Shown here piece by piece: positions 22,901 to 37,900 of a DNA stretch of 64,000 nucleotides. The stretch is from Achatina immaculata (lineage: Eukaryota > Mollusca > Gastropoda > Stylommatophora > Achatinidae): positions 24,553,133 through 24,617,132 of the forward strand of contig CM019718.1 of assembly GCA_009760885.1 (NCBI GenBank). Reading direction: 5' to 3'. Position numbers and translations under genes: made by a program. A model generated the notes under the pieces. That model made no database searches and was not told the origin of the DNA. It was given only the letters and a program-made list of their open reading frames with translations. Numbering within the stretch: position 1 is the first letter of the stretch; the number at the start of each line of letters is the position of its first letter.

Positions 22901-25900
22901 TCATTTATACATGCTTAACATAGTTTTGACTACTTCCACTTTGTAGTCTATACTGTATTTTTCCTCTGTCCTCACACTCCACATGTGCAAATATTTATCA
23001 GAGTGTAAATAAATAATAATATGTTCTGTATAATATATGAGGGGCACTCAGAAAGTAATGCACCACATCTTTTTTTTTTCAGCTAATAATGAAGATAGAA
23101 GCATGAAATTTTGCATACTTTAAATATGGCATGTGCCAATTGTGTGAACCAAATTGCGCCGCAACCGGCCAAAAAATATGGCTGCCCTAACCGTTGAAAT
23201 GGAGCGTGTTAGCAACTTGCGGTATAAGCATCGAATTGTGATAGAATTTCTTGTTGCAGAGAAGGAAATTGTTGTGAACATTCACTAGCGTCCATGTGAT
23301 ATGTATGGAAGTTTTGCAGTCGACAGGAGTTACAGTCAGTCGCTGGGTTCAGAGAATCAAAGAATCAATAAATGGAGAGAAGGAGTTGCATGATCGGCCA
23401 CGCTGTGGACATCCTGCCACAGCCAGCAAGGCAGAAATGTTGAAATACGCTGAGGGCATTATTCTTACTGATAGGCATATCACTACTCAACAGTTGGCCT
23501 TAAAGCCAGCAATGGCAGTGCAAATGCAGTTATAAAAGCTCTCAGATTTCTTAAGATTTGCCAAGACAGGTTCCTCAAAGTCTCACAAATGACCATCAGT
23601 TGCAAAGGAAAGCAATTTCTTCTGAATTGTTGGAGCATTTCAGTGCTGAGGGAGAGAACTTTTTGGCTAAGATCGTAACAGGTGACGAAACCTGGGCACA
23701 TCATTTTGAATCTGAGACAAAAAGACAGTCAGTGGAGTGGCATCATCTGCAATCACCACAAAGAAAGAAATTCAAGACAACTCCTTCATTTGGACAGGTC
23801 ATGATCACTATCTTTTGGGGTATTGAAGGTGTGATTCTTGTGGATGTTATGCCAAGAGGAGAGACAGTCAATTCACAAGCTTACATTAAAACATTGAAAA
23901 AAAACTCAATCAGTGTTTTTGCAGAGTTCGGCCGCACAAGAATCCAGCAAAACTGCTTCTCCTTCACGACAGTGTGCGACCTCACACAAGTCTGGCAACA
24001 CTGGAAGCAATCACCAAATTGGGTTGGACTGTGCTACCCCATCCACCCTATAGTCCCGATTTGGCACCTTCTGATTTCCATCTGTTTGGTCCACTTAAAG
24101 ATACACTCTGAGGGGTGAGATTTGAAGATGACGAAGGAGTGATTCATGCAGCGAAGAAATGGCTACATAATCAAGAGAAAATCTGGTACAGACTAGGAAT
24201 ACATGCACTTGTTTTGAGCTGACAAAACCGTAAAAGTTGATGGGGATTATGTTGAATAATACCAATGTTTACATGACATATCTGTGTATATTGTGTATAA
24301 ATTTCATGCTTTTTTAATAAACAGCTCCTGAGAAAAATGATGTGGTGCATTACTTTCTGAACGCCCCTCATATTTTAAGCTAGGAGTTTTGTAAAAGATC
24401 AGCTCAAGTAATAAAATATTTTGAAGGTATTTGTACCATGCTGTGAAGTGCCCGCATGTGAAGAGTTCAGCAGTCACATCAGAGAAGAAGTCATTTTCTT
24501 AAAATCTTCACCACCAACCCCTGCTTTTGACTTAAACGAATTAAACAAATTTATAGGTAGCAAATCTAAAGCAACCCATTATTCCTTTCATGTCAGTTAG
24601 TGATGTTTAGAATTATTTTTCATCTGTAAAGAACAACAACACAGTAGAACTTGATGAAATCAGCAACAAGATATTACACTACTCAGCCCCAGTAATTACA
24701 GATACATTAGCATACATTTAAAATCAATACATTGCACTTGTCATTTTCCTCGGGCTTTTAAAACTGCAAAAATATATCCTCTTTTTAAATCTAGTTCGGA
24801 GAAAAATTCCTTAAGCTATAGACCAATTTCCATTCTATCGACTTTGTCAAAACCACTAATAAAACACATGCAAAAAACAACCTTACAGCACATGCAAGAA
24901 AATGATTTCATTGTTGAGTGTCAGTCAGGTTTTAGGCCGAAACATTCCTGCCACACAGTTCTCACAAAAATGACAGAATGTTGGTTATCTAATATAAATG
25001 ATGTGGTGCTGTCTTTGTTGACTTTACAAAAGCATTTGACTTGATTGATCATGAAATCCTACTTAGAAAGCTTGAGACTTATAGATTACATCCTGACTTG
25101 ACAAAATTTATTACATCTTTTCTTTCCAACAGACAGCAGGTAGTGTGCTTAAAAAACTCTGTCAAGTTCATCTGTGGTTAATAATGGCATTCCACAGGAA
25201 CCTATTCTTGGTCCTCTCCTGTTTACCATCTACATCAATGATCTTCCACTTCATGTAAAAAAATCATCTTGTGACCTCTTTGCTGATGACTGCACAGTTT
25301 ACACTAGTGACAATGAATTAATCTTGAGTCTACTCTTCAAATTGAAATAAACAGTCTAATTAACTGGAGCAATAACAACAAAATGATCATAAACACCAGC
25401 AAAACAAAATACATGCTCATTACAAAACAGAAATTAACAAATTCACCAACAACAACACAACAGCTCCACACTGGAACTTCACAAACAGAGAATGTTAATG
25501 AACATAAAACTCTAGGACGTAGACACCAGAAAAATATACTACATATCACAGATACAAACACACTTGGACTGCTATTCCACAGTCTGGGATGGTTGTTCCA
25601 TGTCAAACATAAAAAGACTTTACTGACTTCAAAAACGAACAGTGAAGCTTATAGATGACAAACATGCATCGCGTATTACAAATAAGGTCAAACATCCTGA
25701 TATTCTACCCCTCAATAAGAGATTTCTTTTCAACAAGGCCAAGTTAATTCATAAAATTCTATCACACAATGCTCCACCCTATCTGTGGTCATTGTTCAAA
25801 TCCAACCCAAAACAGTCAATGCTTAGCAATTGTATTCTCACAAAACCAAGGTTTGACATGTTTAAAAAAGCTTCTCTTACTCAGGTGCCCACCTTTGGAA

Positions 25901-28900
25901 TGCCCTACCAGTTCATGTAAAACTTATAAGTAATATTCGTTCTTATAACGTTAAACTTTGTCAACGTCTGTTTTATATGGACTATATGCCTCCCTAAGCA
26001 TAGTCTTAAGTAGTCTAAAGTATGGCTTGATTGTTGTAATTTTTTTTAATACTGTTTTTCTATAAAATTTGTTATTTTTGAATGAATGTAAGAATGCAAA
26101 TTTATTTCATGTTGCTGCATAAATCAGAGTGTAGAGTGTATGGACATGAGATAAGTTTATTATTTATTTATGTAATCATTTAATATGTCTTCATGATTAT
26201 TATGCTCAGTAACAAATGCTGAGCGACTGTGACAGAGAGAAGCTGTATTATGAAGGGCAGAATTTTTAACCCTTTGAAAATAAAGTATGTTCATTCGTTT
26301 GTTTTGATAGAAAGATCTGAGAGAAGATCATACGAGAATGTTAAGTGATTGTCACATAAACATAAAATATACATTTTTCACCACTGCAAACTACAAGTAC
26401 AAAGGAATGCTAAAAGTAGATTATCACTCATAGTTTGGCATGTACAACTGAGACTGTTGTAAAACGTCAGATTATTTTGGCACATATTTCACATCACAGC
26501 CACAGAATTCACAGTGATCAAGTTTGTAATAAAAGAACTTGAAGAGAAGTAAAAGAATTATCTATTTACAGGTCATGCTCTCCTCAGTTGCAGAATGTCA
26601 AATAATTTGTGTACTGCCACAGGATTGTTTTATCCAACTTACAGAGTTTTAGAATGACTTTACAAGATGTTGTCAGGTAGAATGAAGTCACTGAGTGAAA
26701 AAAAAAAAAAAAGAAATTCATATGCAAGAAAATGATATATCTCAAGCAAGTTGAGATCTGCTTGATTTGCTGAGTGTAAGGTCTAAACACAAGTATGCTC
26801 AGGTAAGACATACATCAGGCTTTCTAGCATGAAGGATCATCCTCTCCAGGAGTTGGGGTTGATAAAAGAAAGACACATCAAACGAGGCAGATCTTGGATA
26901 GCTGAGGCAATAAAGTCAGTTTGCAATCTAGATGAAGTGCTTAAAGGTGATGACTGGTTACGAGTACAGGACTGACCTCAGCTAGCAAAGGTTATTATAC
27001 AGAAGGGTCGTGAATGTCGAGACTGGACGCATGGAGCGGTTGAACTTTGGGTTCAAGATCTCATCCAGCATCACTGTGGGTCTTCTGACATGGTAGTGTA
27101 TACAGATGGCTCAGTAGCTCGAACAGTAGAAGTGGTTGGGGTTCTGTTGCCTACCAAAATGGCTGAGTCGTGGCACAGGGTTCGGGAGCCTTTGAAGTCA
27201 CCATATCAAGCATGCGAATGGAAATTGAGGCTGTATAGATGGCAGTAGAATGGTTAGTTGCTCATGGTGTGGTTAATGATGTCATTGTGACGGATTCACA
27301 GAGTATGCTTCATAAGACTGAAAAGAATTTGCTTCACAAAGGGGTGCAACTGTTAGGCCAGTCAGCTGTGACAAGCCTAATGTGGCTTTACTGTCCAGAG
27401 CATGCCGGAGTACATGGCCATGATGTGGCTGAATAAATGACGGACTATCAATCAACAAAGGATATATTGCAATGGCTGTACTGGACAGACTGCAGGAAAA
27501 TGAAGAGCGGCAATTGATGAACAATTTAGCTGTGAGGAGACTGCTGGAGCTAGGACAAATGAACTGTGTGACAGAAAATGCATTGTAAACAACCAACATT
27601 TGACAGGAACTATTAGCAAACATCCTGGATGGATACGGCGGAGCATATATGGAGTTGTCCCAAATGCAGTGAAGATGGAGACAGAATTTTGAACTTTGAA
27701 GCAAGTTATGTTACCTGGATTTTTCAACACATGCTGTCTGAATACACCTGTCTTAAAATCTATGGAAAGGTGTTTATTATAGTGATTTGGGTTTTTTCTT
27801 TTTTTTTTAAAGATTTTTTCTTTAAAAAAAAAAAAAAACGAAATAAAGTATTTTAAAAATTACTATCTCCCATTTGCTCATTTGTCTTTAGATTTTCATC
27901 ATACATATTATAAAATATATTATTATGCCTCATTTGCATATTCAGAGTTAAATGATGTCCAGATCTTGATTTCAGATACGGAGAGAGTGCTAATAATTAC
28001 TAATAGAAAAAACTGAGACATATTAAATCATGTACCATTATCAGTGCTAGATAAAGAGGGACAAAAAAAACATGGCAGTACAGAAGTTTTGCAGTTAATT
28101 CCTGAAACATTTTGATGTTGGCATAAGCTGTTGATCCTGACTGCATGCCTTTGCTGTTTTTCAATCTAGGGGTTCATACCACAGAGTGCAGTTGTATAAG
28201 CTGTTGTCCAAACTCAATTTCCATGTCATTACAATTGATTATAGAGGTATGGATTTAGATGTTTGTGTCTATAACAAAGATACTGACTGTGATTATGCCT
28301 GAATGGATGCATGTATATAACATGATTGTTAATTATGTATTTGTGTAATGTCTTGTTCCTTATTACATAGTGTAGAAATATCATTCCTTCATTAATTATA
28401 TCTTTGTTTTTGTAATGCCAGAATTTGTAAACAAGCAATTGTGACAGAATATCCATTTATCTCCACCATTATCCCTGGAACAACTGTGTTAAGAACACAC
28501 TTATCTTAACATAGCCTTTATGAGACGGAACATAGATCTGTTTACTTAAAAACTCTAACCAACTACTGTAGCCTAGAAACCTGTAGCAATCAACTCTAAT
28601 TATCCGCTGTTGGCGAGATCTTCAGCTGCCGTGCGTGGAGCGATGATCCTCCCGGCCAATGAAGAAAGGTGCAAATGAGGTTGCCGCGCAGCATCACTGC
28701 GGAAAAGGTGGTAGAAAGGATAAAGCGAAGCAAACAGTCAAATCAAGGCACCTCTGGTCTGGAGGTCGGCCACGTCCTGAGTGCAGTCATATCGGGTGAA
28801 ATGCATGAACCGGCTTGTCCCAGAGATTAAGACACTGCTGGCGAGACTCTTCAAATGCCGCGCGTAGAGTGAAGCTCCTCCCAGTTAAGGAAGTAAATGC

Positions 28901-31900
28901 GGAAAAGAAATAAAGGTTGCTGTGCGGCGCCGATGGGAAAAGGTGGTGGAAAGTGAAGTTTAACCGGTATGTCCAGTAGTATCGCTACGAGAGCTATACC
29001 ACGGCACCTCTGCTCTAGAGGCCGGCCACGTCCGAAATACACCTACACTGGTGAAATATGCCTAAACCGGCACACACCAGGGGTGGAACTTGATGGCTAG
29101 ACATGTCATGCCACCTCCGCTCTAGAGGTCGGTAACGCCTGATAAACACCCATACTGGTGAATTTTGCCTAAACCGGCTCATACCAGGGGTGAATTTTGA
29201 AGGCTATGCATGTCACAGTACCTCTGCCCTAGAGATCAGTCCCGTCCCAAACACACCCATACTGGGATAATGCCTAAACCGGCTCAACCCAGGGGTAGAA
29301 GTCACTAGTGGCGAGGATTCGTCCTCCTGGACAAAAGCTCCATCCTGGTCACAACTAGGAAGGGTAGCGGCCACGACCGCAAAATGCTGAAGTCGGAGAC
29401 ACTGGACCAGGGAAGTCTAGATAGGCAACCACCTCTCACCCGGCGGGGATGTTTGCGTATCCTAATCACGCTGAGGTTTTCCGGTGAGGAAGTCCAACTC
29501 TGGACTGGATGGGCAACCACCTCTCACCCGGCGGTGATACACGGGTATCTCAAAACACGTCGAGGTTTTCCAGTGAGAAAGTCCAACTCTGGCCTGGGTG
29601 GGCTACCACCTCTCACCCAGCGGGGATGCACTGATATCCTAAACATGTCGAGGTCTTCCGGTGAGAAAGTCCAACCCTAGACTAAACTGGTGCAATGAAA
29701 ACCACGGTGTCACGCAATCCCACTTCCGAGACCCACCAAGAATACAGGCTAAAGCACTGTGATACTCTGAACCCCTTGTGGTCCTCTCGTGGATCTCGTG
29801 TGGTCTATTTTGGACCACACAGGGGACTACGGGACCTAACGAGGACCACAGGCGTGAATTCAGTAGGTTCACAGTGCGGTTTTTGGTGGTAGAAGTGAAC
29901 TAAGAAGAAGAAGAAGAACTCTAATTATAATTGTTATTTTTGTACAATGTAATGTCAGGTTGGTGGATGGGTGGGGGCATGGGGATCGCTGGCAGGGATG
30001 AGGAAAATTTGGTGTGAAACCAATGAATCCAGGATATGACAAACTTATGAGTCTTTACGACAGTGGCTATCAGAACGGTGTAAACAAAACAGAGCCAGCA
30101 GACTATAGGTGCTGGGGAATGGATATCATTGATGCACTAATCAGATTCCCAAAGTTGGAGCGTCTCTGTGGAACTGTCTCAAAGCCGTCTGGCCAGCCAG
30201 TGTTGCACACTGGATCTGACATGAAGGGGCATAAGTACAGCCACCAGAGGCTGGAAAACAAAGTTTTGGCCAGGCCAGTCTACACCGCTGTCTTCATGGC
30301 AGTCCAAGCAAGACCACAGTCTGCCCTAGCAAGGAAAGGTGCTGAAGTTGGAGGTACCCAGCCAAAAGGTGCATCGCAAAAATCGGGGTACCACGCATCA
30401 TCAGCAGTGTGCGTACGAAGAAGAAGAAGATCTCTACCATTTTTCAGTTGATTTGTATACCATTACATCATATTCCTTTTCCATAACGAAAGCCTGCCAA
30501 GCAACAACCATAACAATGGACATTTTCTGTTAAAAAAAAAAAATTCACACCCACAATGTTTTAAGTGGGAAATGATGTCTTTTTTTTTCAGCTTTCGCAG
30601 CAATTTAAAATGATGAATTTCTAACAACAGAGTAAAACCATATCCATATATAAACAAGATCCCACAGCAAAAACAAATGATGAATACTATAAACTCTCAA
30701 GAAATGACCAAATGATAATCTTCTGACTTAGAACAGGTCACTGTAGACTGTGACACCATCTATACCAGAAGTTGAAAATTGGTCCAATAGACTTATGTGT
30801 CTGTGGCAAAGAGCAACAGACTCCACATCATATCCTTCAGAGTTGCCAGCTACACAAGGCACTCCAGCAAAGGACCTGGCCAGACCCCAGCCCCCTTACA
30901 AGAGAAGCTCTACGGTGATTTGACAGATACTGGCATTGGTGTCTGAGCAAATGATAAAGAAGAAACTATATAACTGTTCTTATGTTTTTGTTTTTTAAAA
31001 AACTGTTTAAACAGCTCATGGTACGTTAAGAGTCAGTGCTTCTGGCCAGAACCACCATCTTGTTTATTATCTTATAGTAAGGATGGGTTGAAAGGTTTTT
31101 CTCTCACCGTGATAGAACATGCTGAGTACCCAGGCAACTAGAAGTATTGTTGGATCTTCAGAAATGAGGCAAATTTAAGTCCTTGAGACTTCATTTCTGA
31201 AGAGTTGAAAGTCAGGAATAAATATGATTAGGCTCCTGTGATGGCATGGTTGCCATGACTGGTAAATCAGAACTGACTGAGGCTCCTTAATACTTGGTGT
31301 TTTGCTGGGAAGATTAATGCTGCATCAGTGGTGAATTAATTTTAGTGTGTATGTTATTCACTATCAGACTTACGGGCACTCCTAGAAATGTAACAATCAT
31401 CCAGACATATGCACCTACATCAGCAGCAGAAGAAGAGGAAGTAGAAGACTTTTATAACATACTACAAATGACGATAGACCAAGTACAGAAAAATGATATT
31501 GTATTAATAATGGGGGATTGTAATGCAAAGATTGGTACAGAAAGAACAGAAGATGGATATGTTGTGGGGAAATTTAGCATAGGACATAAAAATGAGCCAG
31601 GTGACAATCTAGTGGTATTTTGCGTGGAAAATGAGCTAATGATCGCTAACACACTTTTTAAACAACGTACAAGAAGACTTTACACATGGACATCACCTGA
31701 TGGGAAAACCAAGGATCAAATAGATTACATTTTAGTGCAAAGAAGGTGGAGATCAAGTATAACATCAGCAAAAACATTACCAGGTGCTGATTGTGACATG
31801 GACCATGAATTATTAATAGCAGACATGAAGATAAAGATTAAAAAAGACAGTTAAGGGATCAAGACCACTCCACTTTGATCTTACAGAAATACCAGAACAA

Positions 31901-34900
31901 TACAGTATAGAAGTGAAAAACCATTTAAAAATCCTGATGACTGTACAGGAGGAGATGACACCAGATGAATTGGCTATGCAGGCCAGAGATATCTTAATAA
32001 CAACAGCTAAAGACGTGGTTCCAGTAAAGAAAACAAAAGAATAGATGGATTACAGCAGGCACGCTAGAACTAATAAAACAACGTAGAGAAATGAAGACAC
32101 AGTGGAGAGTGACAAACAACAACAAAGAGGAATATAAATCTTTAACAAAAGAAGTACGAAGAAACATAAGAAAAGACAAAAAACAGTACATCGGAAGTGT
32201 GGAAGAGATAGTGAAATGTTTAGAGAAATGAAGACATTGACGAGAAATGTCACACCTAAGCTAAATGTAATTTGTGACAAGATGGGGAAGACCTTGACAG
32301 AGACAGAGGAAATTCTAGAAAAATGGAAGGAATATTGCAGAGGAATGTGTGAAACAACCGACTGTGTCAGCAGAAATCAACAGTGTGAATTATTATTGGA
32401 GGAGAAAGACCCTGAAACGACAATAGAAGAAGTTTTATGGGCAATAAAGATTCTGAAAAATGGTAAATCACCAGGATGTAATGAGATAACAGCTGAACTT
32501 ATTAAAGTACGAGGAAAGGAATATGCAACAATCTATCATGCGCTATGTAAAAAGACATGGCATTCAGGTACTTGGCCAAAAGAATGGGAAAGAACTGTAT
32601 TCATACTACTGCCAAAAAAGGGTAACCTGAAATTATGCACAAACTACAGAACTATTGCCCTGATTAGTCATGCCAGTAAAATTCTGTTAAAAATCATAAT
32701 GGATAGACTTTGTAAGAAAATAAAAGAAGTCAGTATGGTCCAAGGTGGTTTCAGGCAAGGAAGAGGATCAAGAGATCATATATTCAATATAAGATTAATT
32801 ATAGAGAAATGCAAAGAGTTTAATGTGAATCTATATTTATCTTCTATAGACTACTCAAAGGCATTTTATTGTGTACAACACCAGAAACTTTGGGAAATAA
32901 TTGGATTTCCAACACATTTGATACAATTAACATCACTGCTGTATCTAGACCAACGAGCAGCAGTAAGAATAAATGGTGAAACAACTTGGTTTGACATAAA
33001 ACAAGGGGTTCGTCAGGGGTGCACATTGTCGCCTTACTTATTTAACTTGTATATTGAAAATATAATGAGGAATGTTAGAGAAGATGTAGACAAAGAATAT
33101 TATGATGCCATAACAATTGGAGGTTATGAAATACCAGAGATTAGATATGCTAATGACACAGTATTGCTGTCCACAACACAAAAAGGAATGAAAAAACTAA
33201 TTATATCAGTCCATAAGAACAGCAAAGAGCAAAACCTCTATCTTAATGCAAAGAAAACTAAATTGATGACAGCTGGCAAAACAAACAAGGCAGCTAATAT
33301 ATGTATCAATGAGGAAAAACTGGAAGAAGTGGAGAGTTTTGAATATCTTGGATCACTGCTAACTAATAATGGAGATTCAATGAGGGAAATTTAAAGGAGG
33401 ACATCTATCGCTCTTCAGAAAGTAAAACAACTAAAGAATCTGTGGAGAGGAGCAGACAGAACTACAAAAATAAGATTTTTAAAGGCATGCATCTTTCCCA
33501 TTGCAACAAATGCCTGTGAGACCTGGACACTCAACAAAACAGCTGAGAAACACATAAATGCCTTCGAATGTAAATGCTACAGAAGAGTTCTTCAAATATC
33601 ATGGACACAAAAAGGAACAAATATATCCACACTACAAGAACTTAATATTGAAGAAGGCTGGCTAGTAAAGAGAATTAAAGAGAGAAAACTTCAATATTCT
33701 GGACACTTTAAACGTAATGATAATCTAGAGAAACCCATCTTGGAAGAGTACATAATGGGAAAAAGAAAGAGGAAGACCAAGGCGAAGATGGCTGCAAGAC
33801 ACCATTGATGATGTGGAAATGGATGCATCAGCGGTAGGCCATCTTGCTCACAACCGAGAGGCCTACAGGAGTGCTGTTAGGGAGGCAAAGTTCCGCAAGG
33901 GACATGCAAATGAATGTTATATGTTATTATATATGTGATAACAAAATTTAAACTGTAAATATCTTTTGTTAAACTGATTTCAGGATATGGGGACTCAACC
34001 GGAGATCCAACAGAAGATGGAGTTGTTGCAGATGCCTACTTCACATACAAATGGCTGAAGGAGAGAATTGGAGAGTCTAAGATTTTTATTTGGGGACACT
34101 CTCTAGGAACTGGGTATGTGCAGTTAATTCTGAAAGTGATTGATGGTGTTAAGAGGGAATAATATTAGGTGGAGACATTATGAGAAAGGACAATTAAAAA
34201 AAGGTATCTGCTCCACATGAAAGAAAAAAATTGAGGCAGACTTAAAAATTAAGTAAAGGAAGCAAAAACTTCTAATACTTTAAAGCATATAAGATGAAGA
34301 AAATATCTTCTGCATGTATCACTAGATTTATTTTGAGACCAAAATGTTGCAGGTTTCATTTTCATAATGTGCATACACTTGGCTTGGACATTCTTAATAA
34401 CATGCAACACTCACTGTCAGATTGTTTTGTGCATTATTTTCTTTATTTTTATGAAATATTTTGTCTGTTTTGCATTCTTTGTAAAGAAAAAAAAAGAGGA
34501 TTAAACAGAGAAAACTTAAATATTTTGGACATCATGGTAATCTAGAGAAGACAGTCTTGGAGGAGTGAAGATGGCTGCAAGACATCGTTGATAATCTGCA
34601 GATGGATGCATCAGCAACAGGGCATCTTGCTTACAACCAAGAGGCCTACAGGAGAGCTGTTAGGGAGGCAAAGTTCCCCAAGGGACATGCAAATGACTTA
34701 CTGCATTGCTTTGTCCTTTTTTTTTTTTGGGGCAGAAGCTACATTATAGTTATCATTATGAACACATTATTTTTTAATTAGTTTTTTTTTTAAATCAACA
34801 GATTATAATAATTTTAAAATCCACAAAATAAGATAGTTTTCATCATTGAATAATAATAATAGAGTGAGACAATGAAGACAACTTTAAAGATTTTCTGTGC

Positions 34901-37900
34901 ACACTTCATTATTACTGTTAGTGTCGTCATCATCATGATGAGCATACTCATCATCACATTTGCTGTGGTTCATGAACTGTTATCCACAATGTTGCTATGA
35001 CTATCAGACAGCAAACTAATCTGCTTTTTTATTGTTGATTGTAACAGACCATGCTGATTTTTTTTCCTCCTGCAGTGTCACTACTAAATTGGCCAAAAAA
35101 CTTTGTGAAGAAGGTAAGTGTTTCTTAGCTACTGAAGACACAAAAGATGCGTCTCAGATCCATTCTATAATCCACCCCCCCCCCCTCCATTTTGTATAAA
35201 TCGTGGGGGAAAAGTTATTATTTTATTTAATATTTTTACATCATCTCTCTCTCTGAACCTTAAGTGCCCAGGGCACATGGGGCTTCCGCAAGGGTTTTCC
35301 ACAAATGCCTGTCTTTCGCCTTTTTTTCTGCTCTTGCCCAGGTGAGCCCTCTATTGCTCAACATCCTTTCTGTTGTTCTTCTCCATGTCTCTTTTGGTCT
35401 ACCCTTACTTCTGCTCCCCTGTGGTGTCCATCTTAGTGCTATTTTTGGTAGTGAGTTGTCAGTCATTCGGAGCACATGTCCCAACCATCGCCAGCGTCTT
35501 TCCTCAATAATTGTTGTCAGTGGTTTCATCTGCATTTCTGCCAATAAAATGTTATTTCTTATGGTGTTTGGCCAAAATATTTTTTTAATTCTACGTAAAC
35601 ATTTAGTCTGGAAAGAATTCAACTTGTTTTCTATGGTTTTGGTGATTTTCCAGCATTCACTTCCATAGAGTAGTACACTTAGAACATTACTCTTAAATAT
35701 CCTGATTTTCATATTTATGCTTAGTTTATTTGATTTCCATATATTCTGTAGCATTGCAAAAGCCTGGTTTGCTCTAGTAAGTCTGCTGTTGATGTCCTCT
35801 GTGCTGTCTCCATTTTCTACTACTCTGCTGCCAAGGTATACAAATTCGTTGACCTCCTCCACTAACTTGTTATCTACTCTGAGTACATTTCTGTTGTTCA
35901 CATTTTGCTTCATTAACTTTGTCTTTCCTACATTGATCTTTAGTCCTATGTTGTTTGCATTCTGGGTTAACTTGTTTATTTTATCTTGCATATCTTTGTG
36001 ACTGCTTGATAATAGACAAATGTCGTCCGCAAAGTCAAGGTCCTCCAGCACTGTGTCAAGGGTCCATTGTAATCCTCTGCGTTTGTCTGATGTTGCCTCC
36101 TTCATTAACCAGTCTACTGCCAAGATAAATAATGTTGGTGATAGTACACATCCCTGTTTCACTCCTGTTTGTACCCTAAAGCTGCTGGAGGTATGTTCTC
36201 CACAGATAACTTTGCACTGAAAACCCTCGTATAGGGCTTTGATTACATTAACTATTTTATGGGGGAGGCCATGCCATCTTAGGATTTTCCACAGTGCATC
36301 TCTGTTGACACTGTCAAAGGCTTTCTCAAAATCTATGAATAATGCATATGTTGTGCTATGCCACTCATTTGCCTGTTCTAATATTTGTCTAAGTACAAAT
36401 ATATGGTCTATGCATGATCTTCCTTTCCTAAATCCTGCCTGCTCTTTCCGAAGTTTTTCCTCAAGTGTTGGTACAATTCTGTTGATGATTATTCTGCAAA
36501 ATACTTTACTAGTGAGTGGCAGTAGGGTAATGCCTCTCCAGTTCCCGCAATCTCTGAGGTCACCCTTCTTTGGTAGTTTTACTATAAGACCAGTTTTCCA
36601 CTCCTCTGGGGCTTTTTCTAAATCCCAAATTTGTTGTAATATCCGGCAAAGTTGTTTTGGTGTTTCTGTTTCTTCTGCTTTCAACATCTCAGCAGTCACT
36701 TCATCTTCACCTGGTGCCCTGTCTGATTTTAGCATCTTTATCGCCTCTTTTACTTCATTTATTGTTATTGGTCCTGTATTGATGTTTAGTTCCGCTTTTG
36801 CTTCAGGTATATCTATTGCTTGTTCTGCTTGTGTTCTGTTTAGTAGGGTGTTAAAGTGTTCCCTCCATCTTTCAATTTTTTCTCTTTCTCCACTGACCAG
36901 TTGTCCATTTTGTGTTCTTACTGCACTTTCACATCTTGTATTGAAGTTACCTGTCATCTGCTTTGTGATTTTATATATGGTTTTCATGTCATTTGTATAT
37001 GCTGCTTTCTCTGCTGTTTCTGCTAAGTTGTCATAATATTGACGTTTATCTTGACGGCATGATTCCTTCACTTCTTTGTCTTTTTGTGCATAATTACTTA
37101 AAACTCGTTCTTTAAGCCGTTGTGATTTGGTGTTCAGTAATTTTTTCTTGATTTCTTTTCTTTGCTCTATCTTTTCCCATGTGGTCTCACTTATCCATTC
37201 CTCTTTTCTCCTTTTCCGATATCCCAGCACCTCTTTTGCTGTTTCCTGTAGTGTTTTATTGAACTCTAATATGGACATTTCTGCTTCATCTTGTAGGACA
37301 CTGAAGCGGTTCTTAAGTATTATTGAGAATTCATTTCTTGTTTGCTGGTCTATCAGTTTTCTTGTATCAAAATGTATCTTTCTGTGTTCTCCGATTCTGG
37401 CTTTCCTTAATTTTAGTTTTATTTTTGCTACCAGAAGGTTGTGATCACTTCCTATATCTGCTCCTTTCCTTGCTCGCACATCTTGTAGTGACCGTTTCCA
37501 CTTGTTGTTTATTAGTATGTGATCGATTTGGTTTTCTGTGTTTTTATCTGGTGACCTCCAAGTCACCTTATGGATGTTTTTGTGTTGGAAAATTGTCCCT
37601 CCGATGGTCATCATGTTTTCTTCACAGAAACTGCACAGTCTTTCTCCATTTTCATTTATTTCTCCGATTCCTTCTCTTCCCATGATTCTTCTTCTATCTT
37701 CATTTCCTTCACCTACTTTTGCATTGAAGTCGCCCAAGATGAGTAGCATATCATGCTTGGGTATTGTTTCTACTGTGGCTTGGAGGCTGTTGTAAAAATC
37801 TTCTTTTAATTCCTCTTCAGCTGCTTCTGTTGGTGCATAACAAACTATAATAGACAGCTTCGTGAATCTTGAGTTGAACCGTGCATATAATAATCTCTCA

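Noticed and set aside
34917..34965. CAT/ATG-rich patch considered as a palindromic regulatory site
   Set aside because: Simple-sequence imperfect symmetry only, with no flanking evidence.
36239..37036. 265-codon frame on the + strand
   Set aside because: Antisense shadow of the intact RTE-1 ORF.
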